Part shown: positions 37,799 to 48,100 of the stretch, piece by piece
Numbering within the stretch: position 1 is the stretch's first letter
How the letters are laid out: every line of letters begins with the position of its first letter
From: Rhizobium leguminosarum
GTDB lineage: Bacteria > Pseudomonadota > Alphaproteobacteria > Rhizobiales > Rhizobiaceae
Direction: 5' to 3'
NCBI RefSeq assembly: GCF_004123835.1
Contig: NZ_MZMU01000003.1
Location: 868,001-932,000, forward strand
Length of the DNA stretch: 64,000 bases
Made by a program: the position numbers and the translations under genes
Notes under the pieces: generated by a model
Told to the model about the DNA's origin: nothing
Database searches by the model: none
What the model saw: the letters and a program-made list of their open reading frames with translations, nothing else

Positions 37799-38319
37799 GG
37801 GGTTTCCTTTCGCGGTGGCGTGGAGGGCGTCAGTCAAGCAGCTTTCGTTGGGCTGCTCAATGCGGGAGTTGGGGTGTGGGTTCCCGTGCTCCCAGATGAG
37901 GATCCATGGGAATTTACCGATCGGGATATTTCGGGATGTGGAGCAGGGTTGAGGCTAATGAATTTTCCCGCTCGGTAATATGGATGGTGGGTTGGGCGCT
38001 TCAGACACATCGGGCTAGAGATCTGTGAGGTCAGCCCCTCATCCGGCTGCCGCCACCCGTACCTGGGTCGAGCCACGGGTCTCGACCCGTCCTGCGGACC
38101 CCCGCGCGCGGGGCGAAGGGGATGTGCCGCAGCCTCTCCGTTCCCCTCGATGTCTCGCATGGCACGTCCCCTCTCCCCGTCAGAACGGGGAGAGGGTTAG
38201 GGTGAGGGGCAGCCATTCATGCTGACCTCCATTCATCAGCAGCGGGCATGGATCCTCGGCTCAAGGCCGAGGAAGACGGAGAGGGGGAAGGTTCCTGCCG
38301 AACCCTCCGCCGGTCGCAC
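37799..38319. other. intergenic region with diverged palindromic element
   Basis: About 520 bases between the SDR start and the TetR stop. No gene is supported. The region 38034-38215 is a diverged palindromic element and 38248-38280 a small palindromic unit (GGATCCTCGGCTCAAGGCC..GAGGA). Confidence 0.65.
38034..38215. repeat. diverged palindromic element with nested insert
   Basis: CCCCTCATCCGGCTGCCGCCACC at the left and GGGGAGAGGGTTAGGGTGAGGGGC at the right are a diverged relative of the other palindromic elements. The insert at 38062-38104 matches that at 25014-25056 in inverse orientation. Confidence 0.65.
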
Positions 38320-38937
38320 TCACACGCCCGCTTCCCGCCGCCGCTCCGCTCCCGCCGCGATCGTCTGCACCAGCTCATCCACCTCGCGCGCCAACCTCTC
38401 CAGCGGCAACCCCACGAAGCGACCCTCCAGGCTGATGCTGACGACGCCGTGCACCGCGCCGAAGAGGGTGCGGGCGCGGATGGCGCGGTCTTCGGGGGGC
38501 ATGTCGGGCTGCAGTTCGGCCAGCGGCTCGGCGATCACATCCATCAGGAAGAGGTGCTCGTTAAGATGCCATTGCGGCGTCGGGCTGGTTTCGGGCGGGA
38601 AATGGTCGAACAGCGCCTTCCAGAGGTTTCGGTGTTCGACGGCGAAGCTCAAGTAACCCTGCGCCAGGTTGCGCAGCCGGTCGGTCGGCGGCCTGTCCTT
38701 GGCCTCGGGCAGGGTGAGCCTCGCCTCCAGCGCCTTCAGCGTGGCGGAGTTGACGTGGATGACGAGCTCGGCGAGGTCTGAAAAGACCGTGTAGAGGCCG
38801 CCGAGCGCGCAGCCGGCATCCTGGGTGATGTCGCGGGCCCGGAGGTTCGTCAGCCCGTCTTTGGCGATCCGCTCGCGCGCCGCCTCGATCAGCCGGGCCT
38901 TCAGGTCCTCGCGTTTTTCTTCTCGTCTGCCGGCCAT
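38320..38937 (-). CDS. TetR-family repressor
   Basis: A 205-residue TetR protein. The N-terminal helix-turn-helix is LIEAARERIAKDGLTNLRARDITQDAGCALGGLYTVFSDLAELV; the C-terminal ligand domain includes a TetR_C-type WHLNEHLFLMDVIAEPLAEL region. It is divergent from pspA-like with 112 bp between. That gap contains three copies of a 13-bp palindrome that must be its operators, so it probably represses both itself and the pspA-yiaA pair. The ligand is unknown. Confidence 0.92.
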   Translation of the reverse strand: MAGRREEKREDLKARLIEAARERIAKDGLTNLRARDITQDAGCALGGLYTVFSDLAELVIHVNSATLKALEARLTLPEAKDRPPTDRLRNLAQGYLSFAVEHRNLWKALFDHFPPETSPTPQWHLNEHLFLMDVIAEPLAELQPDMPPEDRAIRARTLFGAVHGVVSISLEGRFVGLPLERLAREVDELVQTIAAGAERRREAGV

Positions 38938-38960
38938 TCACCATTCCACTTCGATTTTTT

Positions 38961-38973
38961 TGAACGTCGTTCA
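38961..38973. promoter_or_regulatory. TetR operator 1
   Basis: TGAACGTCGTTCA, a perfect palindrome around its centre, 24 bp from the tetR start. Confidence 0.8.
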
Positions 38974-38983
38974 AAATTTATCT

Positions 38984-38996
38984 TGAACGACGTTCA
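38984..38996. promoter_or_regulatory. TetR operator 2
   Basis: TGAACGACGTTCA, 23 bp from operator 1 centre to centre (about two helical turns). Confidence 0.8.
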
Positions 38997-39019
38997 TTAT
39001 TCTGGCATAACACCTCTCG

Positions 39020-39032
39020 TGAACAACGTTCA
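39020..39032. promoter_or_regulatory. TetR operator 3
   Basis: TGAACAACGTTCA, one base off the other two, 18 bp before the pspA-like ATG and so over its ribosome-binding region or start point. Confidence 0.75.
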
Positions 39033-39049
39033 TAAACCGGAGGAAGGAA

Positions 39050-39736
39050 ATGTTCAAACTGATTTCCATTTTGTTGCGGGGCAGGGCGCATGATGCCGAA
39101 CAGGCTTTCGCCGACTGCCACGCCGTGCCGCTGCTTTCCCAGCAGATCCGCGACGCCGCCCAGTCGATCCAGTCGGCCCGCCGCAGTGTGGCGGTCGCCA
39201 TCGCCCAGAACGAGCAGGAGAAGGGGCAGCACGCGACGATCGTTGCCCGCATCGCCGATCTCGAGACCCGCGCCTCCGCCGCATTGGCGAAGGGCAATGA
39301 GGGCCTGGCCCGTGAGGCGGCCGAGGCGATCGCCTATCTCGAAGCCGAGCGCGATGCATCGGAAAAGGCGCAAGCGCAATTCACCGGGGCGATCGACAAG
39401 CTGAAAGGGATCGTGCGTGCCTCCGAGGCGCGGCTGCAGGAGCTGCAGCGTGGCGAGCGGCTGGCGCGTGCCACTCAGGAGGCGCAGAAGCTCGATGTCG
39501 CAGTCAGCGGCCCAGGCTTTGCCACGCTCGACGATGCCGAGGAGACGCTCGCCCGCCTTCGCCTGCGCCAGAGCCAGAATGAGCTGACGGCCGTCGCCCT
39601 GAAGGACATGGAGGGCGCCATCCGTCCGGCCGGCATCATCGAAAAGCTTGCCAATGCCGGCTTCGGCGCGCCGCTGCGCACCTCCGCCGATGATGTGCTG
39701 GCGCGGCTGAAGAGCCGCATCACGCCCGCCGCTTAA
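39050..39736 (+). CDS. PspA/IM30-like protein
   Basis: A 228-residue, almost wholly coiled-coil protein of the PspA/Vipp1 type (MFKLISILLRGRAHDAEQAFAD, then long Gln/Ala/Glu heptads), ending in a short C-terminal domain. PspA-type proteins bind the inner membrane and protect it under envelope stress. GGAGGAAGG precedes the ATG. It is repressed, by inference, by the divergent TetR protein through three operators, and is followed 49 bp later by yiaA-like. The usual pspBC partners are absent. Confidence 0.85.
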   Translation: MFKLISILLRGRAHDAEQAFADCHAVPLLSQQIRDAAQSIQSARRSVAVAIAQNEQEKGQHATIVARIADLETRASAALAKGNEGLAREAAEAIAYLEAERDASEKAQAQFTGAIDKLKGIVRASEARLQELQRGERLARATQEAQKLDVAVSGPGFATLDDAEETLARLRLRQSQNELTAVALKDMEGAIRPAGIIEKLANAGFGAPLRTSADDVLARLKSRITPAA

Positions 39737-39785
39737 GATTGCATCCATCCAACCATTCATCCATCGAACATCAAGGACTACGACA

Positions 39786-40067
39786 ATGAACGACAGTTTC
39801 CAGAAACATTCCGCAAGCTGGGTCAGCTTCTCCTACATCTCCTTCGGCTCGGCCGCCTTCATGCTGGCGCTCGGCCTCTACATGATGCCGCTCGATCTCT
39901 GGGGAAAAGGCTATCTCGCAATGGGCATTCTGATGCTGGTGCAGACCACGGTGAATATCACCAAGACGCTGCGCGACAACGCTGAATCCGAGAAGCTGAT
40001 CCGCAAGGTCGAGGATGCGCGCACCGAGAAGCTGCTCGTCAAGTTCAATCGTAGCGATGAAGATTGA
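39786..40067 (+). CDS. YiaA/YiaB-type inner-membrane protein
   Basis: A 93-residue protein with two membrane segments in the YiaA/B arrangement (SWVSFSYISFGSAAFMLALG; GKGYLAMGILMLVQTTVNIT), then a charged cytoplasmic tail. The family often occurs next to pspA-like genes, and this one is in the same TetR-controlled operon. Function unknown, probably envelope stress. Confidence 0.87.
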   Translation: MNDSFQKHSASWVSFSYISFGSAAFMLALGLYMMPLDLWGKGYLAMGILMLVQTTVNITKTLRDNAESEKLIRKVEDARTEKLLVKFNRSDED

Positions 40068-40085
40068 CCTTCCTTAACCACAGCG

Positions 40086-40125
40086 CAGAGTTGTTGACGC
40101 ATTCAACTTTTGCGTAACAACTCTG
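40086..40125 (+). terminator. hairpin between yiaA-like and aas
   Basis: CAGAGTTGTT (40086-40095) pairs with AACAACTCTG (40116-40125), and inside it ACGCA with TGCGT. There is no T-tract. It could terminate the pspA-yiaA transcript or lie in the leader of the next gene, whose GTG is 35 bp away. Confidence 0.5.
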
Positions 40126-40160
40126 TGGCCTTCTCTGCGAGCCGAAAGAGGAACCCTGCC

Positions 40161-43100
40161 GTGCAACACAATCTGATGACCTCAAGGAAATTCGCGCCGC
40201 TGTTCTGGACCCAGTTCCTGACCGCCTTCAACGACAATTTCCTCAAGAACACCCTGGTGTTCCTCATTCTCTTCAAAATGTCGGCAAGCGAGGGGGCCGC
40301 CCTGGTGACGCTTGCCGGCGTCATCCTGATCGTGCCCTTCCTGCTGCTCTCCGCACTCGGCGGCGAACTCGCCGACAAGCATGACAAGGCGAAGATCGCC
40401 GAGCTCTTGAAACGCTGCGAGATCGCGGTTGCCGCGCTTGCCGTTGTCGGTCTCGCCTTCTCCTCGATCTTCGTGCTGATGGCGGCGCTGTTCGGCTTCG
40501 GCGTCGTCTCGGCCCTGTTCGGGCCGATCAAATACGGCATCCTGCCCGATCACCTCGAACGCCGCGATCTGCCGAAGGCCAATGCCTGGATCGAGGGCGG
40601 CACCTTCATCGCCATCCTTTCCGGCACGATCATCGCCGCACTTGCCTTTTCCAGCGGCGATAATGTGCTGCTCTTCGGCACGATGATGATGGGGCTTTCG
40701 CTGCTCTGCTGGCTGGCGAGCCGCATGATCCCGCCCACCGGCTCCAAGGCGCCGGATCTTCAGATCGACCGCAATGTCATCCGCTCCAGCTACACCCTCG
40801 TCATGGAAATCCGTCAGGACAAGCGCCTGTGGCGTTCGGCGCTGATGAATTGCTGGTTCTGGCTGGTCGGCGCCTTCGTTCTCTCCATCCTGCCGACCAT
40901 GGTGACCGAGCTGCTCGGCGGCTCCGAGCTCGTCGTGCCGGCCTATCTCACCGTCTTTGCCATCGCCGTCGCCGTCGGTTCGGCGATTGCCGCCTGGATG
41001 TCGTCCGGTCGCATCGTGCTGCTGCCGGCCCCTGTCGGCACCGCGCTGCTCGGCCTCTTCAGCCTCGATCTCGCCTGGAACCTCTGGGGCTTGCAATCCA
41101 CAAGCCATGCGACGACGATCGCCACCTTCTTTGCCGGAGAGAATACCATCCGCGTCGCCATCGATCTTGCCGGCATGGCGATAGCAGGCGCCTTCATCGC
41201 CGTGCCGACCTTCGCCGCCCTGCAGACCTGGGCGCATGAGGACCGCCGCGCCCGCGTCATCGGCGCCGCCAATGTGCTGTCTGCCCTGTTCATCACCGTC
41301 GGCCTCGGCCTCGTTGCCGCCGTACAGGCGATGGGCGCTTCCATTCCTGAGATCCTGATCGGCCTCGGAATCATCAATTTTGCCGTCGCCTGGCTGATGC
41401 TGAAGACGCTGCCGACCAATCCCTTCCGCGACTTCATCTCGATCCTGTTCCGCGCCTTCATGCGCCTCGAGGTCGAGGGGCTGGAGAATATCAAGAAGGC
41501 CGGCCGCGCGCCGATCATCGCGCTCAACCATGTCAGCCTGCTCGACGGTGCCTTGGCGCTTGCCATCACCGAGGAAGAGCCGACCTTTGCCGTCGATTAC
41601 AAGATCGCCCAGGCTTGGTGGGTGCGCCCCTTCCTGAAGATGTGCAAATTCCTGCCGCTCGACCCGACAAAGCCGATGGCGACGCGGTCGCTGATCAAGG
41701 TGGTGCAGGACGGAAACCCGATCGGCATCTTCCCCGAAGGCCGCCTGACGGTGACCGGCACGCTGATGAAGGTCTATGATGGTGCCGCCATGGTCGCCGA
41801 CAAAACAGGCTCGATGGTCGTGCCGGTCAGGATCGACGGGCTGGAGAAGAGCTATCTCTCCTATCTTGATAACGGCAAGATCCGCCGCCGGCTGTTCCCC
41901 AAGGTCAAGGTCACCATTCTCGAGCCGGTGAAGCTCGAAGTGCCGCCGGAGCTGAAAGGCCGCAAGCGCCGCACAGCGGCAGGGGCGGCACTTTATCAGG
42001 TGATGTCGAACCTGCTGTTCCAGACCGCCGATACCTCCTCCACCGTGCTCGACCGCGTCATCCAGGCCGGCCATGAATTCGGCATGGGCAAGCTTGCCGT
42101 CGAGGATCCGGTCACCGGCCGGCTGACCTATGGCAAGCTCCTGACCGGGGCAGCCGTGCTCGGCGCAAAATTCCGCACCATGTTCCCGGAAAAGAACCTC
42201 GGCGTCATGCTGCCGAATGCCAATGGCGCTGCCGCCACCCTTTTGGGCGTGATGACGGCGGGCAAGGTGCCGGCGATGCTGAACTTCACCGCAGGTGCCA
42301 CCAATATCCTCTCCGCCTGCAAGGCCGCCGAGGTCAAGCATGTGTTGACCTCGCGCGCCTTCGTCACCCAGGCCAAGCTCGGTGCCGTCATCGAGGAGAT
42401 GGAAAAGCAGGTGAAGATCGTCTGGCTCGATGATCTCAGGACCGAAATCTCACTCAAGGACAAGATTTTCGGGTTTCTCAGGAAGGCGCGGCCGCTGGTG
42501 AAGCGTAAGCCGGATGATCCGGCCGTCATCCTCTTCACCTCGGGCTCCGAAGGCACGCCGAAGGGCGTGGTGCTGACCCACCGCAACATCCTGTCGAACG
42601 CCGCCCAGGCGGCTGCCCGCATCGATTTCCACAGCGGCGACAAGGTGTTCAACATCCTGCCGGTGTTCCACTCCTTCGGGCTGACGGCCGGCACGGTGCT
42701 GCCGCTGATCTCGGGCGTGCCGGTCTATTTCTATCCCTCGCCGCTGCATTACCGCATCGTGCCGGAACTGATCTATGCCTCCAACGCCACGATCATCTTC
42801 GGCACCGACACTTTCCTCAACGGCTATTCGAGGACGGCGCATCCTTACGACTTCCGCTCGATCCGCTACATCTTCTCCGGTGCCGAGCCGGTGAAGGCTT
42901 CGACCCGCCAGACCTATATGGAAAAATTCGGCCTGCGCATCCTCGAAGGTTACGGCGTCACCGAGACGGCGCCTGTCATTTCCATCAACACGCCGATGTA
43001 CAACAAGTCGGGCACGGTCGGCAAAATCCTGCCGGGCATGGAATGGAAGCTCGAACCGGTGCCCGGCATCGATGAGGGCGGCCGGCTGCATGTTCGCGGC

Positions 43101-43556
43101 GCCAATGTCATGGCCGGTTACCTGCGCGCCGAAAAGCCCGGCGTGCTCGAGCCGCTCGTCGACGGCTGGCACGACACCGGCGACATCGTCACCATCGACG
43201 AGGACGGTTTCGTCAAGATCCGCGGCCGCGCCAAACGCTTCGCCAAGATCGGCGGCGAAATGATCTCGCTCGCCGCCGTCGAGACGCTGGCCGCCGAGCT
43301 CTGGCCGGGCGCGCTGTCGGTCGTCTCCTCGCTGCCCGACGCCAAGAAGGGCGAGCGCCTGGTGCTCCTGACCGACGCCCCCACCGCCACCCGCGCCGAA
43401 TTCCTCGCCTTCGCCAAATCCAAGGGCGCCATGGACATGATGGTGCCGGCCGAGGTCAATATCGGCAAGGTGCCGGTGCTGGGCTCCGGCAAGGTGGATT
43501 TCGTCGCGGCGCGGAAGCTGGCGGAAAGTGTGGCGCAGGCGGGGGAGGCGGCGTGA
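40161..43556 (+). CDS. aas: acyl-ACP--phospholipid acyltransferase fused to LplT-like transporter
   Basis: An 1131-residue three-part protein. The first 400 residues are an MFS transporter of the LplT type (FWTQFLTAFNDNFLKNTLVFL). Next is a PlsC acyltransferase with NHVSLLD (H457, D462) and FPEGRLT (about 523). The last third is an acyl-ACP synthetase with the AMP motif FTSGSEGTPKG (about 791-801). In E. coli LplT flips lysophospholipid inward and Aas re-acylates it; here both are one chain, as in other alphaproteobacteria. I use the GTG at 40161 because AGAGGAA lies seven bases upstream; an ATG follows five codons later. Confidence 0.92.
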   Translation: MQHNLMTSRKFAPLFWTQFLTAFNDNFLKNTLVFLILFKMSASEGAALVTLAGVILIVPFLLLSALGGELADKHDKAKIAELLKRCEIAVAALAVVGLAFSSIFVLMAALFGFGVVSALFGPIKYGILPDHLERRDLPKANAWIEGGTFIAILSGTIIAALAFSSGDNVLLFGTMMMGLSLLCWLASRMIPPTGSKAPDLQIDRNVIRSSYTLVMEIRQDKRLWRSALMNCWFWLVGAFVLSILPTMVTELLGGSELVVPAYLTVFAIAVAVGSAIAAWMSSGRIVLLPAPVGTALLGLFSLDLAWNLWGLQSTSHATTIATFFAGENTIRVAIDLAGMAIAGAFIAVPTFAALQTWAHEDRRARVIGAANVLSALFITVGLGLVAAVQAMGASIPEILIGLGIINFAVAWLMLKTLPTNPFRDFISILFRAFMRLEVEGLENIKKAGRAPIIALNHVSLLDGALALAITEEEPTFAVDYKIAQAWWVRPFLKMCKFLPLDPTKPMATRSLIKVVQDGNPIGIFPEGRLTVTGTLMKVYDGAAMVADKTGSMVVPVRIDGLEKSYLSYLDNGKIRRRLFPKVKVTILEPVKLEVPPELKGRKRRTAAGAALYQVMSNLLFQTADTSSTVLDRVIQAGHEFGMGKLAVEDPVTGRLTYGKLLTGAAVLGAKFRTMFPEKNLGVMLPNANGAAATLLGVMTAGKVPAMLNFTAGATNILSACKAAEVKHVLTSRAFVTQAKLGAVIEEMEKQVKIVWLDDLRTEISLKDKIFGFLRKARPLVKRKPDDPAVILFTSGSEGTPKGVVLTHRNILSNAAQAAARIDFHSGDKVFNILPVFHSFGLTAGTVLPLISGVPVYFYPSPLHYRIVPELIYASNATIIFGTDTFLNGYSRTAHPYDFRSIRYIFSGAEPVKASTRQTYMEKFGLRILEGYGVTETAPVISINTPMYNKSGTVGKILPGMEWKLEPVPGIDEGGRLHVRGANVMAGYLRAEKPGVLEPLVDGWHDTGDIVTIDEDGFVKIRGRAKRFAKIGGEMISLAAVETLAAELWPGALSVVSSLPDAKKGERLVLLTDAPTATRAEFLAFAKSKGAMDMMVPAEVNIGKVPVLGSGKVDFVAARKLAESVAQAGEAA

Positions 43557-43610
43557 GCGTGGCTTGGCAGGCGTCAGGCGCAAACCGGAGAATTGTTGCA
43601 GGCGCGCTGC

Positions 43611-43773
43611 AAGACCCCTCCCCAACCCCTCCCCACAAGGGGGAGGGGCTTAACATGCGGCTCTCGTCGTGCGCCCTATTGAACGTCGACTGTGCGGCTG
43701 GTCTATTTGTTTGTGAGGCGGGTGCCACAGCTTAGCCCCTCCCCCCTGTGGGGAGGGGTTGGGGAGGGGTCTT
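43611..43773. repeat. long inverted repeat
   Basis: About 42 bases at 43611-43652 (AAGACCCCTCCCCAACCCCT and on) recur inverted at 43732-43773 with few mismatches, 80 bp apart. This CCCCTCCCC-type element is common in Rhizobiales. It fills most of the aas-dipeptidase gap. Confidence 0.8.
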
Positions 43774-43811
43774 GAGACGGGCGCCGGTGATAGTTCCAAG
43801 AGGAAACCGAC

Positions 43812-44876
43812 ATGGCCGAGATCGATGTCTTCGACGGGCACAATGACGCGGTGCAATTCATCGCGGAATACAAATCCTCCGGCCGGGATTTTCTGGTGAG
43901 GTCGGAAAGCGGGCATCTCGATCTGCCAAGGGCACGCGAGGGCGGCCTGGTCGGGGGCTTGTTTGCGCTGCATGCGGCTCCGGAGCGCCAGCCGGAAAAT
44001 GACCTGATCATCACCGAAAATGGCTACGAGGTCATTTATGCCGAGACCGTCGATCCGCTCTATGCCCGCCAGCAGATCGATGCACAGCGTCTGGCGCTCG
44101 AAACATTGATCCGCCGCTCCGGCGGTCGGATGCGCATGGCGGTTGATGTCGATGAGATCGCGGCCGCCAGAGCCGAGGCGGCCTTTGCCGTTGTGCTTCA
44201 TATGGAAGGGGCCGAAGCGGTGGATGGCGAATTCGACTATCTCCATCGGCTGCATGCGGCGGGCCTGCGGTCGCTGGGACCGGTCTGGAGCCGCCCGAAC
44301 ATGTTCGGCTACGGCGTTCCCTTCGCCTTTCCGAGGTCGCCGGACACGGGTCCCGGGCTGACCGACATCGGCAAGGACCTGGTCAGGACCTGCAATCGGC
44401 TCGGAATCATGATCGACCTTGCGCATCTCAACGAACGGGGTTTCTGGGATGTGGCGGCATTGAGCCAAGCCCCTCTCGTCGCCACCCATGCCTGCGCCCA
44501 TGCCATCTGCCCATCGACCCGAAATCTCACTGACAGGCAGCTCGACGCTATCCGCGATACTGACGGCGTGGTCGGCTTCAACCTCTCGGTCAATGACATC
44601 CGCGCCGATGGCCACCTGAATGACGATACGCCGCTCGATGCCGTCGCCCGCCATATCGACTATCTCGTCAACCGCGTCGGCGAAGACAGGGTCGCCCTCG
44701 GATCGGATTTCGACGGCGCGGTGATCCCCCGCCGGATCAACGACGCCAGCGGCTTGCCGCATCTGTTCGACGCGATGCGCAAAAGCGGCTTCGACAGGCA
44801 GACCCTGTCGAAATTCGCTTTCGACAACTGGCTGCGCGTATTCGCTCTGACCTGGAAGAACGGCCCGTCATCGTGA
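43812..44876 (+). CDS. membrane dipeptidase (peptidase M19)
   Basis: A 354-residue renal-dipeptidase-type zinc enzyme: FDGHND near the N-terminus, VVLHMEGAEA with the bridging glutamate, DLAHLNERGFWDVA, ATHACAHAICPSTRNLTD (histidine ligand and SxRNxTD block) and ALGSDFDGAV. It hydrolyses dipeptides, possibly including D-amino acid forms. No signal peptide is visible, so it is probably cytoplasmic. AAGAGGAAACCGAC precedes the ATG. Confidence 0.9.
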   Translation: MAEIDVFDGHNDAVQFIAEYKSSGRDFLVRSESGHLDLPRAREGGLVGGLFALHAAPERQPENDLIITENGYEVIYAETVDPLYARQQIDAQRLALETLIRRSGGRMRMAVDVDEIAAARAEAAFAVVLHMEGAEAVDGEFDYLHRLHAAGLRSLGPVWSRPNMFGYGVPFAFPRSPDTGPGLTDIGKDLVRTCNRLGIMIDLAHLNERGFWDVAALSQAPLVATHACAHAICPSTRNLTDRQLDAIRDTDGVVGFNLSVNDIRADGHLNDDTPLDAVARHIDYLVNRVGEDRVALGSDFDGAVIPRRINDASGLPHLFDAMRKSGFDRQTLSKFAFDNWLRVFALTWKNGPSS

Positions 44877-45198
44877 AGCAGATCGATTTCGTCGCGCCGA
44901 GAAACACCCTTTGGTTGCATTTACGGTCGAAGTCCGTAAATATCGGTCGCTTCACCGGCGACGATTCAGCGCCACCGAAGCTATTGTGATGCTTGAAAAC
45001 GGTCGGACGTGCTCTAGCTGCAAGCATCGTCATACGACCGTTGATTTGCATGATTAGTTTTTACTCGTTCAATAAATTTCGGATTGCCGCCCATGCTTGA
45101 TGCCAGCGCGCTGACACTGTTTTCCCATCGTCCCTGGCCGCAGCATCACCCAAAAGACATGACCGCGCAGAATTAGCCCTGGTGAGGAGGGATTGACG
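44877..45198. other. intergenic region before the yeh-like cluster
   Basis: About 320 bases. ATTTACGG (44919-44926) and CCGTAAAT (44934-44941) form an 8-bp hairpin after the dipeptidase gene. The stretch near 45045-45075 is AT-rich and may hold the promoter of the cluster. No gene is supported. Confidence 0.5.
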
Positions 45199-48100
45199 AT
45201 GTTCGTAGAGGGTTTGAAGAAGCTTTTCCGTGGCCGTTCGGAAACGGACACTTCGGCAGGAAGCGCGCTGACGGCGAGGGACAGGGAGGCGATTACGGCA
45301 GACCTCGCCTCCTTCGATGCTGCCGAGAAGGGGCTTGGCAAGGCCCTTGCACGCTATGTCCTGACGGGTGCCGACGAAGCGAGCGTGCTTCATGTGAGCA
45401 ATCTGTTGAAGACCACCCAGGGTGATATCCGTACCAAGCTTCACAATGTGTTCATCGCCGTCGCCGACGATTGGAATAACAAGGTCGAGCGCGAGAAGCG
45501 CCACAAGGCCAGGGAGCGGGTGCTCTTCGAACTCGAAGGCTTCGATCCGGCGGCGCTCTATCGCTACCTCCATCTCCACAGCCAGTTTAATGCGCAAAAC
45601 CGGGCGTGGCGCTTTCCCGGCAGCGATCAATCGCCGCATTGGCTGCGTACGGCAAGCCTGCTCTTCGACACCTCGGCACCGGAAGGCCGCAATCCCCTTG
45701 GCTTTCTCACAGCGCCGCGCATTTTCGAGATGATGGAAGCTGCCGAGCTTGCCCCCTCGGTCGCGCCGCTGATCGACTGCGCCTTTTCGGACAAGGACGT
45801 ACCCTACGGATATCTGACACAGCGGATGCTGAAACTGCCGGGCCTTGCCGATGCGATCGCCGCCATGCCCGAGGAAGCGACCAGGACGATCGGGACGCTG
45901 GCGGCAGGCGGCCGCGAGGTCATGGTCAGTTTCCTCGGCCAGAACGGCCTGATCGACCGCGACCGCCACTTCTTCGACTTCGCCTTCCAGATGGCGAGCG
46001 ACGGCGCCAAGACGGTGCGGGAGGCGGCTTCGAATGCGCTGAAGGTGGCCGACGAGGCAAAGGTGCAGGCAAAGGCCGAGGAATTTCTCGGCTCCCGCAA
46101 GGCCAACGAGCGGCTGGCCGGCGTCAATATTCTGGCCGCTCTGCTGCGCGAACGCTCCTTGCCGATCCTCGACCGGCACGGCGGCGAGGAAAAATCCAAT
46201 ACGGTGCTGGCGGCGATCGCAACGATCCGGGCGACCTATGCGGCAGGCTCGGTTGCCGGCGCCGAGGCAGGCGAGGGCGAGGGGGATGGCGAGGCGGGTT
46301 ATCTCGCCTTCGACGGCAGCTTCGTTGCCGCGCTGCCGCCGGCCGCCAAGGAGGAGCCGCTGCCGGCCGATCTGGAAGAGGCGTTCCGCAAGCTTCTGAC
46401 CGAAGCCAATGCGGCGGCCCGCATCGATTACGACCAGACGCCGCCGGGCAAGGACTGGAACCAGCGGCCGGCCCGTCCGTTTTCGCCACCCTTCGACCCG
46501 GCGATTGCAAAACATATTATCGCCGCCATGCGGGGTGAACGCCTGAGCGAGGCGCAGCGCCGGGACGTCTGGAAGGCGGTCGACGACAAGAGCACCGATA
46601 ATTGGATGCGGCAGACGCGCCAGCTCCAGGGCAACGGACTGAAGGCGATCTTCTCCCGCACGGATATCTCCCTTCAGGCGCTGTCGCGGCTGCTGTTCCA
46701 GGCGACGGACGGGCGGCATTGGCAGCACATCCTGCGTATTGTGCTGGGAACGACGAATTATTGGATGCGCGGACCCGACAATGAAATCCTCGCCCGCATC
46801 AAGGCCGGCGCCGATATCCGCATCCTCGCCGAAATCGCCGCACAGGCCGGGGCGCCGGCATTCGGGACCATGACCGATGCGCTCGCCGACAAGGCCTATG
46901 TCAATATTTCCGAGATGATCGACGAGCCGGCGCCGGCCAATGTCTGGCCGCTGCTGGCCGAGAACTTTGCCGCGATCGACGCCGCCCTTGCCGGCGACGG
47001 CCTGAAGGAGCGCTGGAGCGAGGATTTCATTTTCTCCTGGCTGCGGATGTTTCCGCGCCTGCCGCGCCGCTATTTCCCGCTGGTGGCCGACCGCGCCGTG
47101 CAAGGCGGCGTGCGCCAGCGCGAGTTTGCCCGTTACCTCCTGCGCGAAGTCGCCGATCTGACGCCGCTGATCACGCCGATGCTGACGGCCGGGCCGGAAA
47201 CCAAACGGCTTGCCGCCGCCCGCTGGCTGGCGGAACGACGGGACGGCAATGCGATCGCGCCGCTGCGGGCAGCCCTTGCCAAGGAGAAATCGGTGACGGT
47301 CAAGGCGGCCGCCATGTCGGCGCTCGCCGCCTGCGGCGATGATACCTCCGATCTCTTCGCCGAGGGCACGCTGCTTGCCGAAGCCGAAAAGGGGCTGGCC
47401 TCGACCAAGGTCGATTATTCCCCGCTTTTCGATGCCGAAAACCTTCCCGTGCTGCATTGGGCGGATGGGCGCGAGGTCTCGGCCCTGCTGGTCAAGTGGT
47501 GGTTTGCCCGCTCGCACAAGCTGAAAATGGCCGGCGGCGATCCGATGATCCACATGGCGCTCGAGCGTCTCGACCGCAGGGATGCCGAGCGGCTGGGGGC
47601 GGCGATCGTCTCGGCCTTCATCTCCTACGACACCCAGCGCCCGACCAGCGAAGAGGCCAATGCCTATGCGGCGGCAAATGCCAAGCAGCGCTACGACTAT
47701 ACCAAGAAATGGCGCAAGGATTTTACCGAGGAGCTGGCCTTTGCCGAGCTGCGCCGCGAAAAGCTCGCCATTTATTTAAACAGCGCGCTCGATCATCGCG
47801 GCCTGCTGGCGCTCGCCCGTTTCGCGCCGCCGGCCGAAACCACGCTGCTCGTCAAGCGGTACCTGCGCGAACACGGCAAACGGCCGAACCAGTGCCGGGC
47901 ACTGCTTGACGCGCTGATGGCAAACCCGGTTCCGCAAGTGCTGCAGCTGGTGCTGATCGCCTCACAGCGCCACAAGCAGCCGGGTATGCGCAAATATGCC
48001 GGCGAGGTCATCACCGCTTTTGCCGAGGCCCGCGGCTGGACGCCGGCCGAACTCGGCGACCGCACCATCCCGTCTGCCGGCATCGACGAGGACGGGCTTC

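Noticed and set aside
40182..42341. 719-codon open frame on the minus strand
   Set aside because: Antisense to the acyltransferase fusion, low-complexity His/Asp/Gly-rich translation, no motif.
45061..47553. 830-codon open frame on the minus strand
   Set aside because: Antisense to the DUF4132 gene; no recognisable content.
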